Shown: one piece after another, positions 1 to 8,764 of the stretch
Layout of the letters: every line of letters begins with the position of its first letter
Numbering within the stretch: the first letter of the stretch is position 1
Assembly: GCA_020634975.1 (NCBI GenBank)
Contig: JACKAQ010000002.1
Location: 620,001-684,000, forward strand
Direction: 5' to 3'
DNA from: JACKAQ01 sp020634975 [NCBI: Calditrichia bacterium]
GTDB taxonomy: Bacteria > Calditrichota > Calditrichia > RBG-13-44-9
Length of the DNA stretch: 64,000 nt
Position numbers and translations under genes: made by a program
Notes under the pieces: generated by a model
Told to the model about the DNA's origin: nothing
The model's input: only the letters and a program-made list of their open reading frames with translations
Database searches by the model: none

Positions 1-1383
1 CGCGTCTTGGCTGGGGCGATCCACATTGCTTTGGAAATTTTCACCGGTGAGCACATGCTTTACCACATCGATGCGGCTGTAGTTAATCACAAACAATACA
101 ATTGCCACCGCAGTACCGACAGCCATTCCGGGCAAAAATCCAAAAATAATAATGACCATTAAAATGAGGATCACCAGCACATATTCAATTCGCGGCAATT
201 TGAACCAGGCATTGTAAAGCCATTCCACCAAAAATGTCAGCCCGAGATAAATCAGCAATCCGGCGAGCAGCGGGCGTGGAAAATAGGACGGCAGCGCCCA
301 GCCGAACAACAGTGTCGCGCCGCAAATTCCGGCAGATACAAGCCCGGAAATCCGGCTTCGCGAACCGATTCGGTGGCTGAGCGCCGTCAAACTGAGAGAC
401 ATATATCCGACAGAACTGCCGCCGATTGCGCTGGCAAGATTCGCCAAACCGGATGCACGCAACTCCCGGTTGAGATCGATTTCCCGGCGTGCGATCAGCT
501 CCAATCCACTGGCATTCAATAATAATGAAATAATGCTGATGATGGTTATCGAGCCGAGATCGCCATATTGTTGCCAGATAGAATCCCAGTGAATTTGAGT
601 CGTATCCTGCGTCATCAGCGGTGAAAATACAGCACCGCCACGGAATTGATCCATCAACCAGCCTTCTTCACCGGCATGGGAAACCGGCGTTCCAGTTAGC
701 AATAAGATGAGGTAAAATGAAACAAATGCGACCAAAATAGCACCGGGCATCGTAAAAAAATGCCGGAATTTTCGCATTAAAACCAATAATAGCACGGCAA
801 AAAAAAGACCGGGCAACCATTTTAATAACATTTCTGTTTGGAGGAAAACAGGAATGCTTTTAATCGTCAGTTTCTCGCCGGCGATGATGCCGAGCGCCCC
901 TTTTACCAAAACCCAACCAGTGCCCGCCAAAAAGCCGCCAACAACAGGGTAGGGGATAAATCGAACCAGATTCCCCAGTTGAAACCAGCCCAATAACAAA
1001 AAACTGACGCCGGTAACTAACGCGGTTAAGGCAATGGCCGCGACAACCGTAATAAACAACGATTCACCGGCAAGTCCCACGCCACTGCCGGCAATACTGC
1101 CGGCAACAATCGCGAGAATGGCGGTTGGTGCATCCTGCGGAGCCGTTACGGTGCTTTGAAATGCGCTGGTTAATGCGATAATCGAACCCATCGCAAAAGC
1201 GCCGAACAACATCACACCCATTCCGCGAGCAGCAAATTCGGATAGCGGCCCCGAAAAAATCAACGCCGCATACGCACTCTGGAAAATAACGATTAATATC
1301 CCGTTCACCAAACCCGCGGTGATACTTGGCAGTAAAATGCCCAAATCCTTTGAAAACGATTCCCTGAAGGAAATTTTACCCAT
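1..1383 (-). CDS. SulP-family anion transporter (3' part outside window)
   Basis: An open frame of 461 codons begins at the ATG at 1383 and runs off the left edge. The protein begins MGKISFRESFSKDLG and is almost entirely hydrophobic membrane segments. SulP-type features include the TAPQDAPTAILA stretch, PYPVVGGFLAGTGW and, late in the visible part, LTGENFQSNVDRP, a linker seen after the transport core in SulP proteins that carry C-terminal STAS or cyclic-nucleotide domains. It would be an inner-membrane transporter of sulfate, bicarbonate or another anion; the substrate cannot be read. Its start lies 3 bp after the stop of the mltF-like gene, so the two are probably co-transcribed. Whether a regulatory domain follows lies beyond the window. 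Confidence 0.85.
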   Translation of the reverse strand, partial: MGKISFRESFSKDLGILLPSITAGLVNGILIVIFQSAYAALIFSGPLSEFAARGMGVMLFGAFAMGSIIALTSAFQSTVTAPQDAPTAILAIVAGSIAGSGVGLAGESLFITVVAAIALTALVTGVSFLLLGWFQLGNLVRFIPYPVVGGFLAGTGWVLVKGALGIIAGEKLTIKSIPVFLQTEMLLKWLPGLFFAVLLLVLMRKFRHFFTMPGAILVAFVSFYLILLLTGTPVSHAGEEGWLMDQFRGGAVFSPLMTQDTTQIHWDSIWQQYGDLGSITIISIISLLLNASGLELIARREIDLNRELRASGLANLASAIGGSSVGYMSLSLTALSHRIGSRSRISGLVSAGICGATLLFGWALPSYFPRPLLAGLLIYLGLTFLVEWLYNAWFKLPRIEYVLVILILMVIIIFGFLPGMAVGTAVAIVLFVINYSRIDVVKHVLTGENFQSNVDRPSQDA

Positions 1384-1386
1384 AAT

Positions 1387-2907
1387 CTATTCGCTGATAA
1401 ACTTTTGATAATCCTGATATCGTGCTAAAATTTCCGTTACGTAATTTACCGGTTCCTCGCCGCGACAATATCCGAATTGCACCACTTCGTCATTAAAATA
1501 TTTTTCCTGCGATTTATTGAGCAAATATTCTGCGACATTATTTTCCCACAAATCGGGGTTTTTATTGTATTTGATGGCCAGCCTGCGGGCGTCTTCCACG
1601 TGCCCCTGACCGGTGTTGTAGGATGCCAGCACAAATTTGATGCGATCTGTCGAATCAGGAATATCTTTCCAATAATTTAGCAGCCATTCCAGATATTTGG
1701 CACCGGCAGACAAGTTTTGTTCGGGGTTTGCGCGATCTTTTGCACCGAATTGTTTGGCGGTTGCGGGCATCAATTGCATGAGCCCTTTGGCGCCGGCCCA
1801 AGAACTTGCCTCCGGATCGAACTGCGATTCCTGAAAAACCAACGCGGCTATCAACCGCCAATCCCAGCCAACCTCAACCGATTTAGCTTTCAAAATATCG
1901 TCGTATGGCGATATTTTGTCGCCGGTCATCGAGAAAAATTCGCTGCGAACCCGTTGGCTGTAAAAGCGTTTGTTTTGATGATATTTAGCATAAAGCACAT
2001 TATATGTCGGTTCTGTGCGCATTTGATCCAGCCATTTGTTGATGTTCTCGCGCAGTTTTGGCGAGTTGCGACGGATTGCCCATGCGATGCGTTGCGGCAA
2101 GCTGATTGCCAGCCCGATATCAATATTTTGATGATATGCGGCGTTGATTTGGGCAATATTTTCATCCGCGACTGTGTAATCTATTTCGCCGTTGGCAACT
2201 TGTGCAATTAGCGATTCGGTAGAAATATCGCCGGGAACTTCGACAATTTCGATATCACCGCCAATTTCATCGGCTAAATTGACCAGCCGGAGGTAATACG
2301 ATGAGCCTTTCCGGACATGAACCCGTTTGCCTATCAGATCGACCGGATTGGTAATCAGCATTTTATCGATTTCGTGTCGTTTCATCTGCCGCCAGTTACC
2401 CGGCATACGCTGGATTAGCACTTGCCGGATCAGCGTGTGGTGATCCGTAAAATCAACCCGTTTCAACCGGCTTTTGGTGACCGTCATGTTGTAAGCCACC
2501 AAATCGCCCTCACCGGCGTTCAGGTTGTCAAAAATATGATCCAAATCTTTGACAACAACGATATCCAATGCAACATTTAAATAATCCGCGAGCATATGGA
2601 GTAGTTCATATTCAAACCCCATCGGTTGCCCTTTGTAAACAAAATAGCTGCTGGCGCTGTATCCGGTCAGCGCAACCAACCTGCCCCGCTTTTTGATTTC
2701 CTGCATATCGATATCAACAATAGGCTCAGGCACTTCTTTCGCAGATATTTCGGGCGCAGTTGAGATCTTTCCGGTTGATAATTCCGCCGTATCCTTGGCT
2801 ATTTGTGATGTGCTGGGTTGCGCATTTTGTTGCTCGCAACTATTTGTTAATAATAAACTTACTATCACAAGTAACGGGATTGCGAAATTTCTGATCGCTA
2901 AAAACAT
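1387..2907 (-). CDS. mltF: Membrane-bound lytic murein transglycosylase F-like protein
   Basis: 506 aa. It starts with a hydrophobic signal and a possible lipobox (TNSC, Cys24), so it is probably a lipoprotein facing the periplasm. Residues about 70-320 form a family 3 solute-binding domain (GYSASSYFVYKGQPMGFEYE, then VDFTDHHTLIRQ). Residues about 335-470 form an SLT transglycosylase domain with the catalytic Glu in VFQESQFDP and the GLMQLMPAT motif. This is the MltF architecture: a regulatory ligand-binding domain fused to an enzyme that cleaves the MurNAc-GlcNAc bond and makes 1,6-anhydroMurNAc ends. Length matches the family (about 480-520 aa). Its products are the kind of fragments that the salvage operon at 10.6-21 kb could process. 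Confidence 0.9.
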   Translation of the reverse strand: MFLAIRNFAIPLLVIVSLLLTNSCEQQNAQPSTSQIAKDTAELSTGKISTAPEISAKEVPEPIVDIDMQEIKKRGRLVALTGYSASSYFVYKGQPMGFEYELLHMLADYLNVALDIVVVKDLDHIFDNLNAGEGDLVAYNMTVTKSRLKRVDFTDHHTLIRQVLIQRMPGNWRQMKRHEIDKMLITNPVDLIGKRVHVRKGSSYYLRLVNLADEIGGDIEIVEVPGDISTESLIAQVANGEIDYTVADENIAQINAAYHQNIDIGLAISLPQRIAWAIRRNSPKLRENINKWLDQMRTEPTYNVLYAKYHQNKRFYSQRVRSEFFSMTGDKISPYDDILKAKSVEVGWDWRLIAALVFQESQFDPEASSWAGAKGLMQLMPATAKQFGAKDRANPEQNLSAGAKYLEWLLNYWKDIPDSTDRIKFVLASYNTGQGHVEDARRLAIKYNKNPDLWENNVAEYLLNKSQEKYFNDEVVQFGYCRGEEPVNYVTEILARYQDYQKFISE

Positions 2908-3067
2908 TTCAAATCCCCCTTAATTCATTAAACAATGACGCTCGACACATTTGCGCAGATAAGCCAAGATAGCGCATTCCTTAATAATATCAAAAAATTT
3001 TGATTGGGATGAGCATAATTTTTGGTGAACAAAAGTTGCTGTTTGTGGGTGGGTTGGACAAGGTGAG

Positions 3068-5647
3068 TCAAAATGAAAATCCACTGATGAGGTGAAACCG
3101 CAGTCCTTCATCTGAGTTTGCGGCAACCAACGAGAATGCCATTTCGCCGACTGCAGGAATCAACCAAATACCACCACCAACGCTATTGTGCCAGTTTTCG
3201 CTGGACTCGTTTTCGATCCAAACGTGACCAATATCCGTAAATCCCAATATTCCAAAATCTACTGGGATCAGAAATGAACCTCGAACAATCTTGAAGCGAA
3301 GTTCCGAGTTTCCGAGCAGAGCGGAATCGCCACCGTATCGCTGAAAAAGGAAGCCGCGCAACGAAGTTGGTCCACCGAGAAACGCAGCTTCATAATACGG
3401 ATAACCGCCCCAAATTTTTTGCCCATAAGCCCGAAACGCCAGCGTAATTCGGGAAAATGGCGAAAAATATCCGCGCAAATCCAACATACCGCGCACAAAT
3501 GCGCTGTCGTTGTCGAGCGTTTTCGGCGCTGCTTCCGCGCTGATATTTGCGTACCACCCGTTTGACGGCGAATAGCTGAGATCGCGAAAATCACCGGTAA
3601 TACCGGTTGAAAATTTTGCAATGGTGCTTACATCTAATCCGTACGGTTTTGTTTGTGAAATCAACCGTTCGCCAGTGGGAATGCTGGTATCAAAATGTTG
3701 CAGCGTTGCACCAAAATAGACGACTGATCGCGAACTCAACCGGCGAAGCAGATTTGCTTTTGCCCAATATTGATTGGATTGCAATTTGTAAAAATCGTTT
3801 CGCTCCAACGATTTATCCGGCTTTGCACTGTTGCCCAACCCATAAAAATTACTGACGTCTTTGGGATAGTAGCCCAAATCCAAAACGGTGCTAAAACCGG
3901 AAAACGCCTGCGGAATTTCCAGATTTCCGCCAAATCGAACAGCCGATGTTTCCGTTGCAAAACTCCCGTTTAAGCGCAATTTGGCGGCGTACGGGGCGCG
4001 TCGGAAACTGTAAAATTCCCTTTTGTGGCCCATACCCAAAATAAATCCGTCGTCTGCATTATAGGCAATTTGCGGGAAAAACTCGCCCATTTGTCCGCGG
4101 GAAAGCGTTTTCGGTTGATATTCGTGCCAATTGATAACAGAATCTATTTTACCGGAAATAAAATTTGGTGAATGCGTTCCGCTGATTGTCGTGTTTCCGG
4201 CGAGATCGTAAATCTGCAGATTTCCCGGTGCATCGTTTTGGACAATATCCGCGCCGCTGCCACCGATCACCCGAACGCGAATGCGCTTTTCCGCATCACC
4301 GGAAGTGATAATTTGGTCATCGCCGCCGAACAGAAAAATGCGAATCTCTCTGGTTTCACCCGGAAAAAATGTGCGTTCGTAAACGCTTGTTTCCGTTGAA
4401 TTTGCCGGGCTAATTTTTACCGAAACTTCCCCGGATTTGCTCCGATCAATTTCTAAAATTTCTGGCAAATCGTGCCCAGTAATTTCCGGCGTTTTCGCCA
4501 GATTTTTGTAGAAATATGCCGCGGCTTCCGGGATCATTTTGCGCCGCTTTTTCAATGTTTCAATCAATGCCGGACCGGAAATTTGAAAAATTTCCTGCGG
4601 TACCTGTTGAACGGCTGATTCGATTACCGAATCCGTCATCGCGGCGACAAAATCGACGGCAGTTTCGGTGAAATCAGCGGCGGTCAGCGCGTTCAAAAAT
4701 AGCCTGTCCGTATGTCGCGCCTGAAAAGTGATGCTCCAGTAATCCGTTTTCTTTTTATTGATGCCTTCCAATTGCGGAACAACCGTGCGCCGTTCGGCAA
4801 AAGAGGGCAGCAAACCGTCAAATTTTACAAATGCCTGATCGCGATCGATGGGAATCGGTTGCCAAACGCCGGGTGAACCACCGGAGATCTTTGCCCAACG
4901 CCATTGGTCAAAATGGCGATCCCAATCGCTGATGAAAATATCCAGCAACCGGGCAGTGAGATAATTTTTCTGATCGACAGATTGCCCGAAATCATTTTCC
5001 AACAATTCCAGTAATTCGGGCGTTCCCAAAATGTGGCTGAATCCGCCAAAACCCGGGGAATTATTGTCACCATTTGCGGCAAATTCCTCAATAAACCCGA
5101 CGATACCGCCAAAATCCGTTTGAAATTCGCCCAAGGCAGGGACATCCGGCAACACCACAACTTTGGGATTTGTGTGTAAAATGCCGGCAGCTTTTGCCAA
5201 AACCGGCACAATTGCCGGACCGTACGGATGCGCGGAGCTATTTTGGTCCCGCACAATTCCGGTGATAAATGTATCGCGAAGTTCTTCCGGTAAAATCCGG
5301 GAGGGATCTTTATCGATCGATCTAAATTGAAATTTGCTGCCGTCTGCCGCCACAAAACTGAGCGATTTTGACTGAAATCCACCGCTGCGTTTGTGCGGAC
5401 GCAATCCGCCGCCGGATGTTTGCAAATTGAGCACCGGTGCGTTGATAGCTGTCAGCCATTCCTGCCGGTAATGTTTGCCCAACAGCCATTGCTTAATGAA
5501 ACCTGCATGAAAATTCTCACCCGCAGTAATCGATTTTTGGCCGTCAAAGCGCAAAATTTCTGTGCCGGATTGCGCAACAAGAGTGGAGAAAACGAACAGA
5601 GAAGACAAAATCAGGATATTTTTCAGTGGTGCGGTACGCATCGGCAC
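3068..5647 (-). CDS. Outer-membrane barrel protein with Omp85-like C-terminus and kinase-like DRH region
   Basis: 859 aa with a signal peptide ending about ...STLVAQSG. The C-terminal third (about 540-859) reads as an outer-membrane beta-barrel of the surface antigen D15/Omp85 kind: a GYYP..SNFYGLGN region, the LGGPTSLRGF motif and a barrel-like end (LISGFSF). The N-terminal half holds ARLLDIFISDWDRHFDQWRW followed by IPIDRDQAFVKFDG. That pairing resembles the DRH catalytic loop and metal-binding Asp of HipA/FAM20/CotH-type atypical kinases. In between is a Gly/Asp-rich beta region (FGGDDQIITSG, VIGGSGADIVQND). From memory, related Bacteroidetes proteins carry an N-terminal metallophosphoesterase, which is absent here. 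Kinase activity is inference; barrel and export are well supported. Confidence 0.7.
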   Translation of the reverse strand: MPMRTAPLKNILILSSLFVFSTLVAQSGTEILRFDGQKSITAGENFHAGFIKQWLLGKHYRQEWLTAINAPVLNLQTSGGGLRPHKRSGGFQSKSLSFVAADGSKFQFRSIDKDPSRILPEELRDTFITGIVRDQNSSAHPYGPAIVPVLAKAAGILHTNPKVVVLPDVPALGEFQTDFGGIVGFIEEFAANGDNNSPGFGGFSHILGTPELLELLENDFGQSVDQKNYLTARLLDIFISDWDRHFDQWRWAKISGGSPGVWQPIPIDRDQAFVKFDGLLPSFAERRTVVPQLEGINKKKTDYWSITFQARHTDRLFLNALTAADFTETAVDFVAAMTDSVIESAVQQVPQEIFQISGPALIETLKKRRKMIPEAAAYFYKNLAKTPEITGHDLPEILEIDRSKSGEVSVKISPANSTETSVYERTFFPGETREIRIFLFGGDDQIITSGDAEKRIRVRVIGGSGADIVQNDAPGNLQIYDLAGNTTISGTHSPNFISGKIDSVINWHEYQPKTLSRGQMGEFFPQIAYNADDGFILGMGHKREFYSFRRAPYAAKLRLNGSFATETSAVRFGGNLEIPQAFSGFSTVLDLGYYPKDVSNFYGLGNSAKPDKSLERNDFYKLQSNQYWAKANLLRRLSSRSVVYFGATLQHFDTSIPTGERLISQTKPYGLDVSTIAKFSTGITGDFRDLSYSPSNGWYANISAEAAPKTLDNDSAFVRGMLDLRGYFSPFSRITLAFRAYGQKIWGGYPYYEAAFLGGPTSLRGFLFQRYGGDSALLGNSELRFKIVRGSFLIPVDFGILGFTDIGHVWIENESSENWHNSVGGGIWLIPAVGEMAFSLVAANSDEGLRFHLISGFSF

Positions 5648-5759
5648 CTCATTTTATATTGTAATTTCAAAAATTACACTTTATTTGCGTTAGGTAAATT
5701 TGATAGCGTTTGAAAATAACACATCAGAAATTAATAATCAAATCGTTGAAAAATGGAGA

Positions 5760-7226
5760 TCAGCGGGATTCAGGAATAATCGCGTCCGCTTCAATTTCGA
5801 CGAGATACTGATCACCCACGAGTGCAGCCTGAACCAGCGTATTTGCCGGCTGAATGTCTCCAAAGCGTTCGCCGTGGGCACGGGCAACGGCTTCCCACTG
5901 ATCAATATTTTTGACGAAAATCCGGGTGCGAACCACATCCGCCAAACTACCGCCGAGCGATTGAATCGCGCCCTCGATTTTGTCGATGGCGAAGTGCGCT
6001 TGCGCTGCGGGATCGCTCCCGCCGATCACACGGTCACCGTGGGTTGCCGTTGTTCCCGAAACGGTAATGTGATTGCCGTGACGAACCGCGCGGCTGTATC
6101 CGGCAAATTTTTCCCAAACGGTACCGCTCAGTACTCGCATGCGTCCGTCTGCCCCGATTTTTGTGGGATACGGCTGTGGCATACTTTCGATGTGATGGCT
6201 TAAATCGCCCGATGCTGTGAGATAGGGTGGTTTTCGGTATTCGTCGCCACTGTCGCCGGGAATGGGGGAGAGCTGCGTTTGGGCAGCCGCGATTGCCGAT
6301 TTATCCGCTGCATCCAGCGAAAAATCGAATAATCGAAGGTTTTCGGAAACGTGTTCGCTGGCACCAAGCCGCGCGCCGATGATCACACCGCCAACAGCCG
6401 GTTGTTCCAAAATATATCTGCTGGCAACGTTGGCAATCGAAACGCCGTGTTTTTTCGCGATGCCGGAAAGCGTTTCCAACAATTGCTGAAACGGCTGCCA
6501 GCCACCGGCGGCGTCGATAAACCGTTTGTATTTCATTCGCGACCAGGTTCCGGCATTGGCTGCGGTTGGCTCGGTTTTTCCGATCCATTTTTCGGTCAGA
6601 AATCCGCCGGCAACCGTTCCGTATGCCAGCAATTTAATATTGTGCCGCAGACACAATTCCGTCATTTTTGCTGCGGGGCGTTGGTCAATCAGCGAGAAAC
6701 AGACCTGATTCGACACAACTTCGATGCCGCTGTTCACCACAATTTGCAAATGGGCTGTATCAAAATTGGTCAATCCGAGATGGCGGATAAGTCCCTGTTT
6801 TTTCAACGATTGCAGATGGAACAATCCGTCAAGCCATGCGGGATCAGGATAATTCCAAGCGTGAAATTGCAACAAATCGATGCAGTCTGTTTTCATCCGG
6901 TCAAGCGCGCGTTCCACCGCTTCGCGAACATCAGATTCGCTGATAGCGCCGGGTTTCGGCACCCACTTGGTAAACAATTGGACCCGATTCGGGGTGCCGG
7001 TTTGTCGCAAAAATTCTCCGGAAATAATTTCCGCAGAGCCGTAGTGATCCGCCATATCAAATGTCGTGAACCCGGCATTTGCGTAAGCGTGCATATGTTT
7101 GGCAGTCGCGACGGGATCCAGAGGTTTGCCATCGCGTTCCATATCGGCAATTTGCCAAAGCCCGGTGAGCACCCGGGAAATGTTCAGATCCGGCGCAAGT
7201 TTGATGCGTTCAACAGTATTTTTCAT
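5760..7226 (-). CDS. Aldo/keto reductase fused to RidA-like domain
   Basis: 488 aa. Residues about 1-330 are an aldo/keto reductase barrel with the catalytic tetrad visible: Asp and Tyr in FDMADHYGSAE, Lys in LFTKWVPK, His in LLQFHAWNYP. Residues about 360-488 are a RidA/YjgF (Rid) domain: VRHGNHITVSGTTATHG, VVRTRIFVKNIDQWEAV and a final VEIEADAII. The Rid active-site Arg, usually in a PARS-type motif, is replaced here (QPANTLVQAAL), so classical enamine/imine deaminase activity is doubtful. The reductase would use NAD(P)H on an unknown carbonyl. The gene lies 29 bp after the APC permease and probably shares its transcript. Fusion within one uninterrupted frame is seen directly; function is not known. 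Confidence 0.85.
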   Translation of the reverse strand: MKNTVERIKLAPDLNISRVLTGLWQIADMERDGKPLDPVATAKHMHAYANAGFTTFDMADHYGSAEIISGEFLRQTGTPNRVQLFTKWVPKPGAISESDVREAVERALDRMKTDCIDLLQFHAWNYPDPAWLDGLFHLQSLKKQGLIRHLGLTNFDTAHLQIVVNSGIEVVSNQVCFSLIDQRPAAKMTELCLRHNIKLLAYGTVAGGFLTEKWIGKTEPTAANAGTWSRMKYKRFIDAAGGWQPFQQLLETLSGIAKKHGVSIANVASRYILEQPAVGGVIIGARLGASEHVSENLRLFDFSLDAADKSAIAAAQTQLSPIPGDSGDEYRKPPYLTASGDLSHHIESMPQPYPTKIGADGRMRVLSGTVWEKFAGYSRAVRHGNHITVSGTTATHGDRVIGGSDPAAQAHFAIDKIEGAIQSLGGSLADVVRTRIFVKNIDQWEAVARAHGERFGDIQPANTLVQAALVGDQYLVEIEADAIIPESR

Positions 7227-7255
7227 CGATAAATCCTGATTGTTGTTGTGATATT

Positions 7256-8749
7256 TTATTCCGGCGGCAGGTTACCAAAAATTTTATCCACATCTGCACC
7301 GGATGATTTGAGTTTCCGCATTTCGCGAAAATAAATGATGCTGGCGATCGCCATCACTGCCAACCAAACCGGCGTTGAATGAAAATACCATGCGCTGACT
7401 TCCGCGTTGATATCTTTCCAAATGTGCACGCCGAGAAATCCGCCAAGTGTTAAAACGCCCAAAATACCCAACGGAATCTGGATTTTTCGTGATTTCAGAA
7501 CAGTAATTCCCGATGCAATGGTGGGATTTTTTCTGTGTAGAAAAAGAATGGACACGGACATCAGCAAAAAGTTGACGAGCATCGAAGTGACCAAAATATC
7601 CACGCCGAGAAAAAAGTCCCCGGCAAAATGGCTGCCCAAAATCCCGACGGACGCCATGCAGGCACTGAGCACGATTGCTAGTTGCGGCGTGTGGAATTTC
7701 GGGTGCACTTTGGCGACGGATTTTGGGAAAATGCCGTCCTCCGCCCATGCAAACATTAATCGCGAAACAGACAGCAGCATCGCGGGCAAATCGTTGATCA
7801 ACGCGATGGCCGCGCCGGAAACGATCAGCACCGTCCAGCCAACCGGCAGCAAAACGCCGAGCAATCCGGGTGCTGTTAAATCGCGCAATTGCGCTTCCTG
7901 TGAAATATATTGCCACGGTACCGCATGATAAACAGCGCCGGTGAACAGCAGATCAAACAACCCGACAGTGAGGATCGCGACGCCGATTGCCAGTGGCAAC
8001 GTTCGCCCCGGATTTTTGGCTTCGCCGCCGGCTTGCGCTATCGAATCGAATCCGATAAAGCTGGAAAACAGAATCGCCGAAGCCGCCAAAAACGCACCAA
8101 AATTGAAAGAAAACGGTTCCGCCGGCGGGATGATTTGCCCGGTTTTTTGTGCAGTCGCTGCAATAAAATCTTGCTGGTTGAAATAAAATCCGGCGATAAT
8201 CAGCACAAATCCGGTGATAAACATCAGCACCATCAACGGAATGAGCGTTCGTTCATACAGCCGCAAACCGCGCAAATTTACCCACACAAACACCCACAAA
8301 AACGCCAGCGCCAACAGCAACCGGATGTTGGGAATTTCCAGAAACGCGACAACACCCGTCCAGCCGAGCGCATCAAAAATATCGCGCACAAACGGCACAA
8401 TGACATACGAAACCACACCAATTGCAATCGACAGCCCAAACCATTGGGAAAAGCTGGCCACAAAACCGAGATAAGGATTGAGCGCACGGCTGGCATACAC
8501 ATAACTGCCGCCCGCCCGTGGCATCGCGGATGCCAAAATTGCATATGGCAAAGCCGCCAGCACTGCCGGAATAATCGCAAACAGGTAGGCATAAACCACA
8601 TTTGGCCCGATTTCCGGCACGTTGCGTTGCAGCATAAACGGCACAATATTGATGGATGCGCCCATCATCGAACAGATGCCGGTTGCTGCGAGTCCCAACA
8701 ATCCCATTTGCCGCGTTAGTCCGGTTCGGCGTTGCGTCGATTCATTCAT
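7256..8749 (-). CDS. APC-family amino acid permease
   Basis: 497 aa, about 12 hydrophobic segments. The N-terminus GLLGLAATGICSMMGASI is the first-helix glycine-rich substrate site of APC transporters (PF00324/PF13520). YAILASAMPRAGGSYVYASR is the family signature around TM2-3, and SSFIGFDSIAQAGGEAKNPGR is the TM6/loop signature. It would import amino acids by ion symport or exchange; the substrate is not readable. It follows the DUF885 peptidase-like gene by 15 bp, suggesting a peptide-breakdown plus amino-acid-uptake pair. Length is normal for the family. Confidence 0.9.
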   Translation of the reverse strand: MNESTQRRTGLTRQMGLLGLAATGICSMMGASINIVPFMLQRNVPEIGPNVVYAYLFAIIPAVLAALPYAILASAMPRAGGSYVYASRALNPYLGFVASFSQWFGLSIAIGVVSYVIVPFVRDIFDALGWTGVVAFLEIPNIRLLLALAFLWVFVWVNLRGLRLYERTLIPLMVLMFITGFVLIIAGFYFNQQDFIAATAQKTGQIIPPAEPFSFNFGAFLAASAILFSSFIGFDSIAQAGGEAKNPGRTLPLAIGVAILTVGLFDLLFTGAVYHAVPWQYISQEAQLRDLTAPGLLGVLLPVGWTVLIVSGAAIALINDLPAMLLSVSRLMFAWAEDGIFPKSVAKVHPKFHTPQLAIVLSACMASVGILGSHFAGDFFLGVDILVTSMLVNFLLMSVSILFLHRKNPTIASGITVLKSRKIQIPLGILGVLTLGGFLGVHIWKDINAEVSAWYFHSTPVWLAVMAIASIIYFREMRKLKSSGADVDKIFGNLPPE

Positions 8750-8764
8750 ATTTTCGTTTCCGTG

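Noticed and set aside
7910-8719. A 269-codon open frame opposite the APC permease
   Set aside because: Highly basic, low-complexity shadow of a membrane-protein gene.
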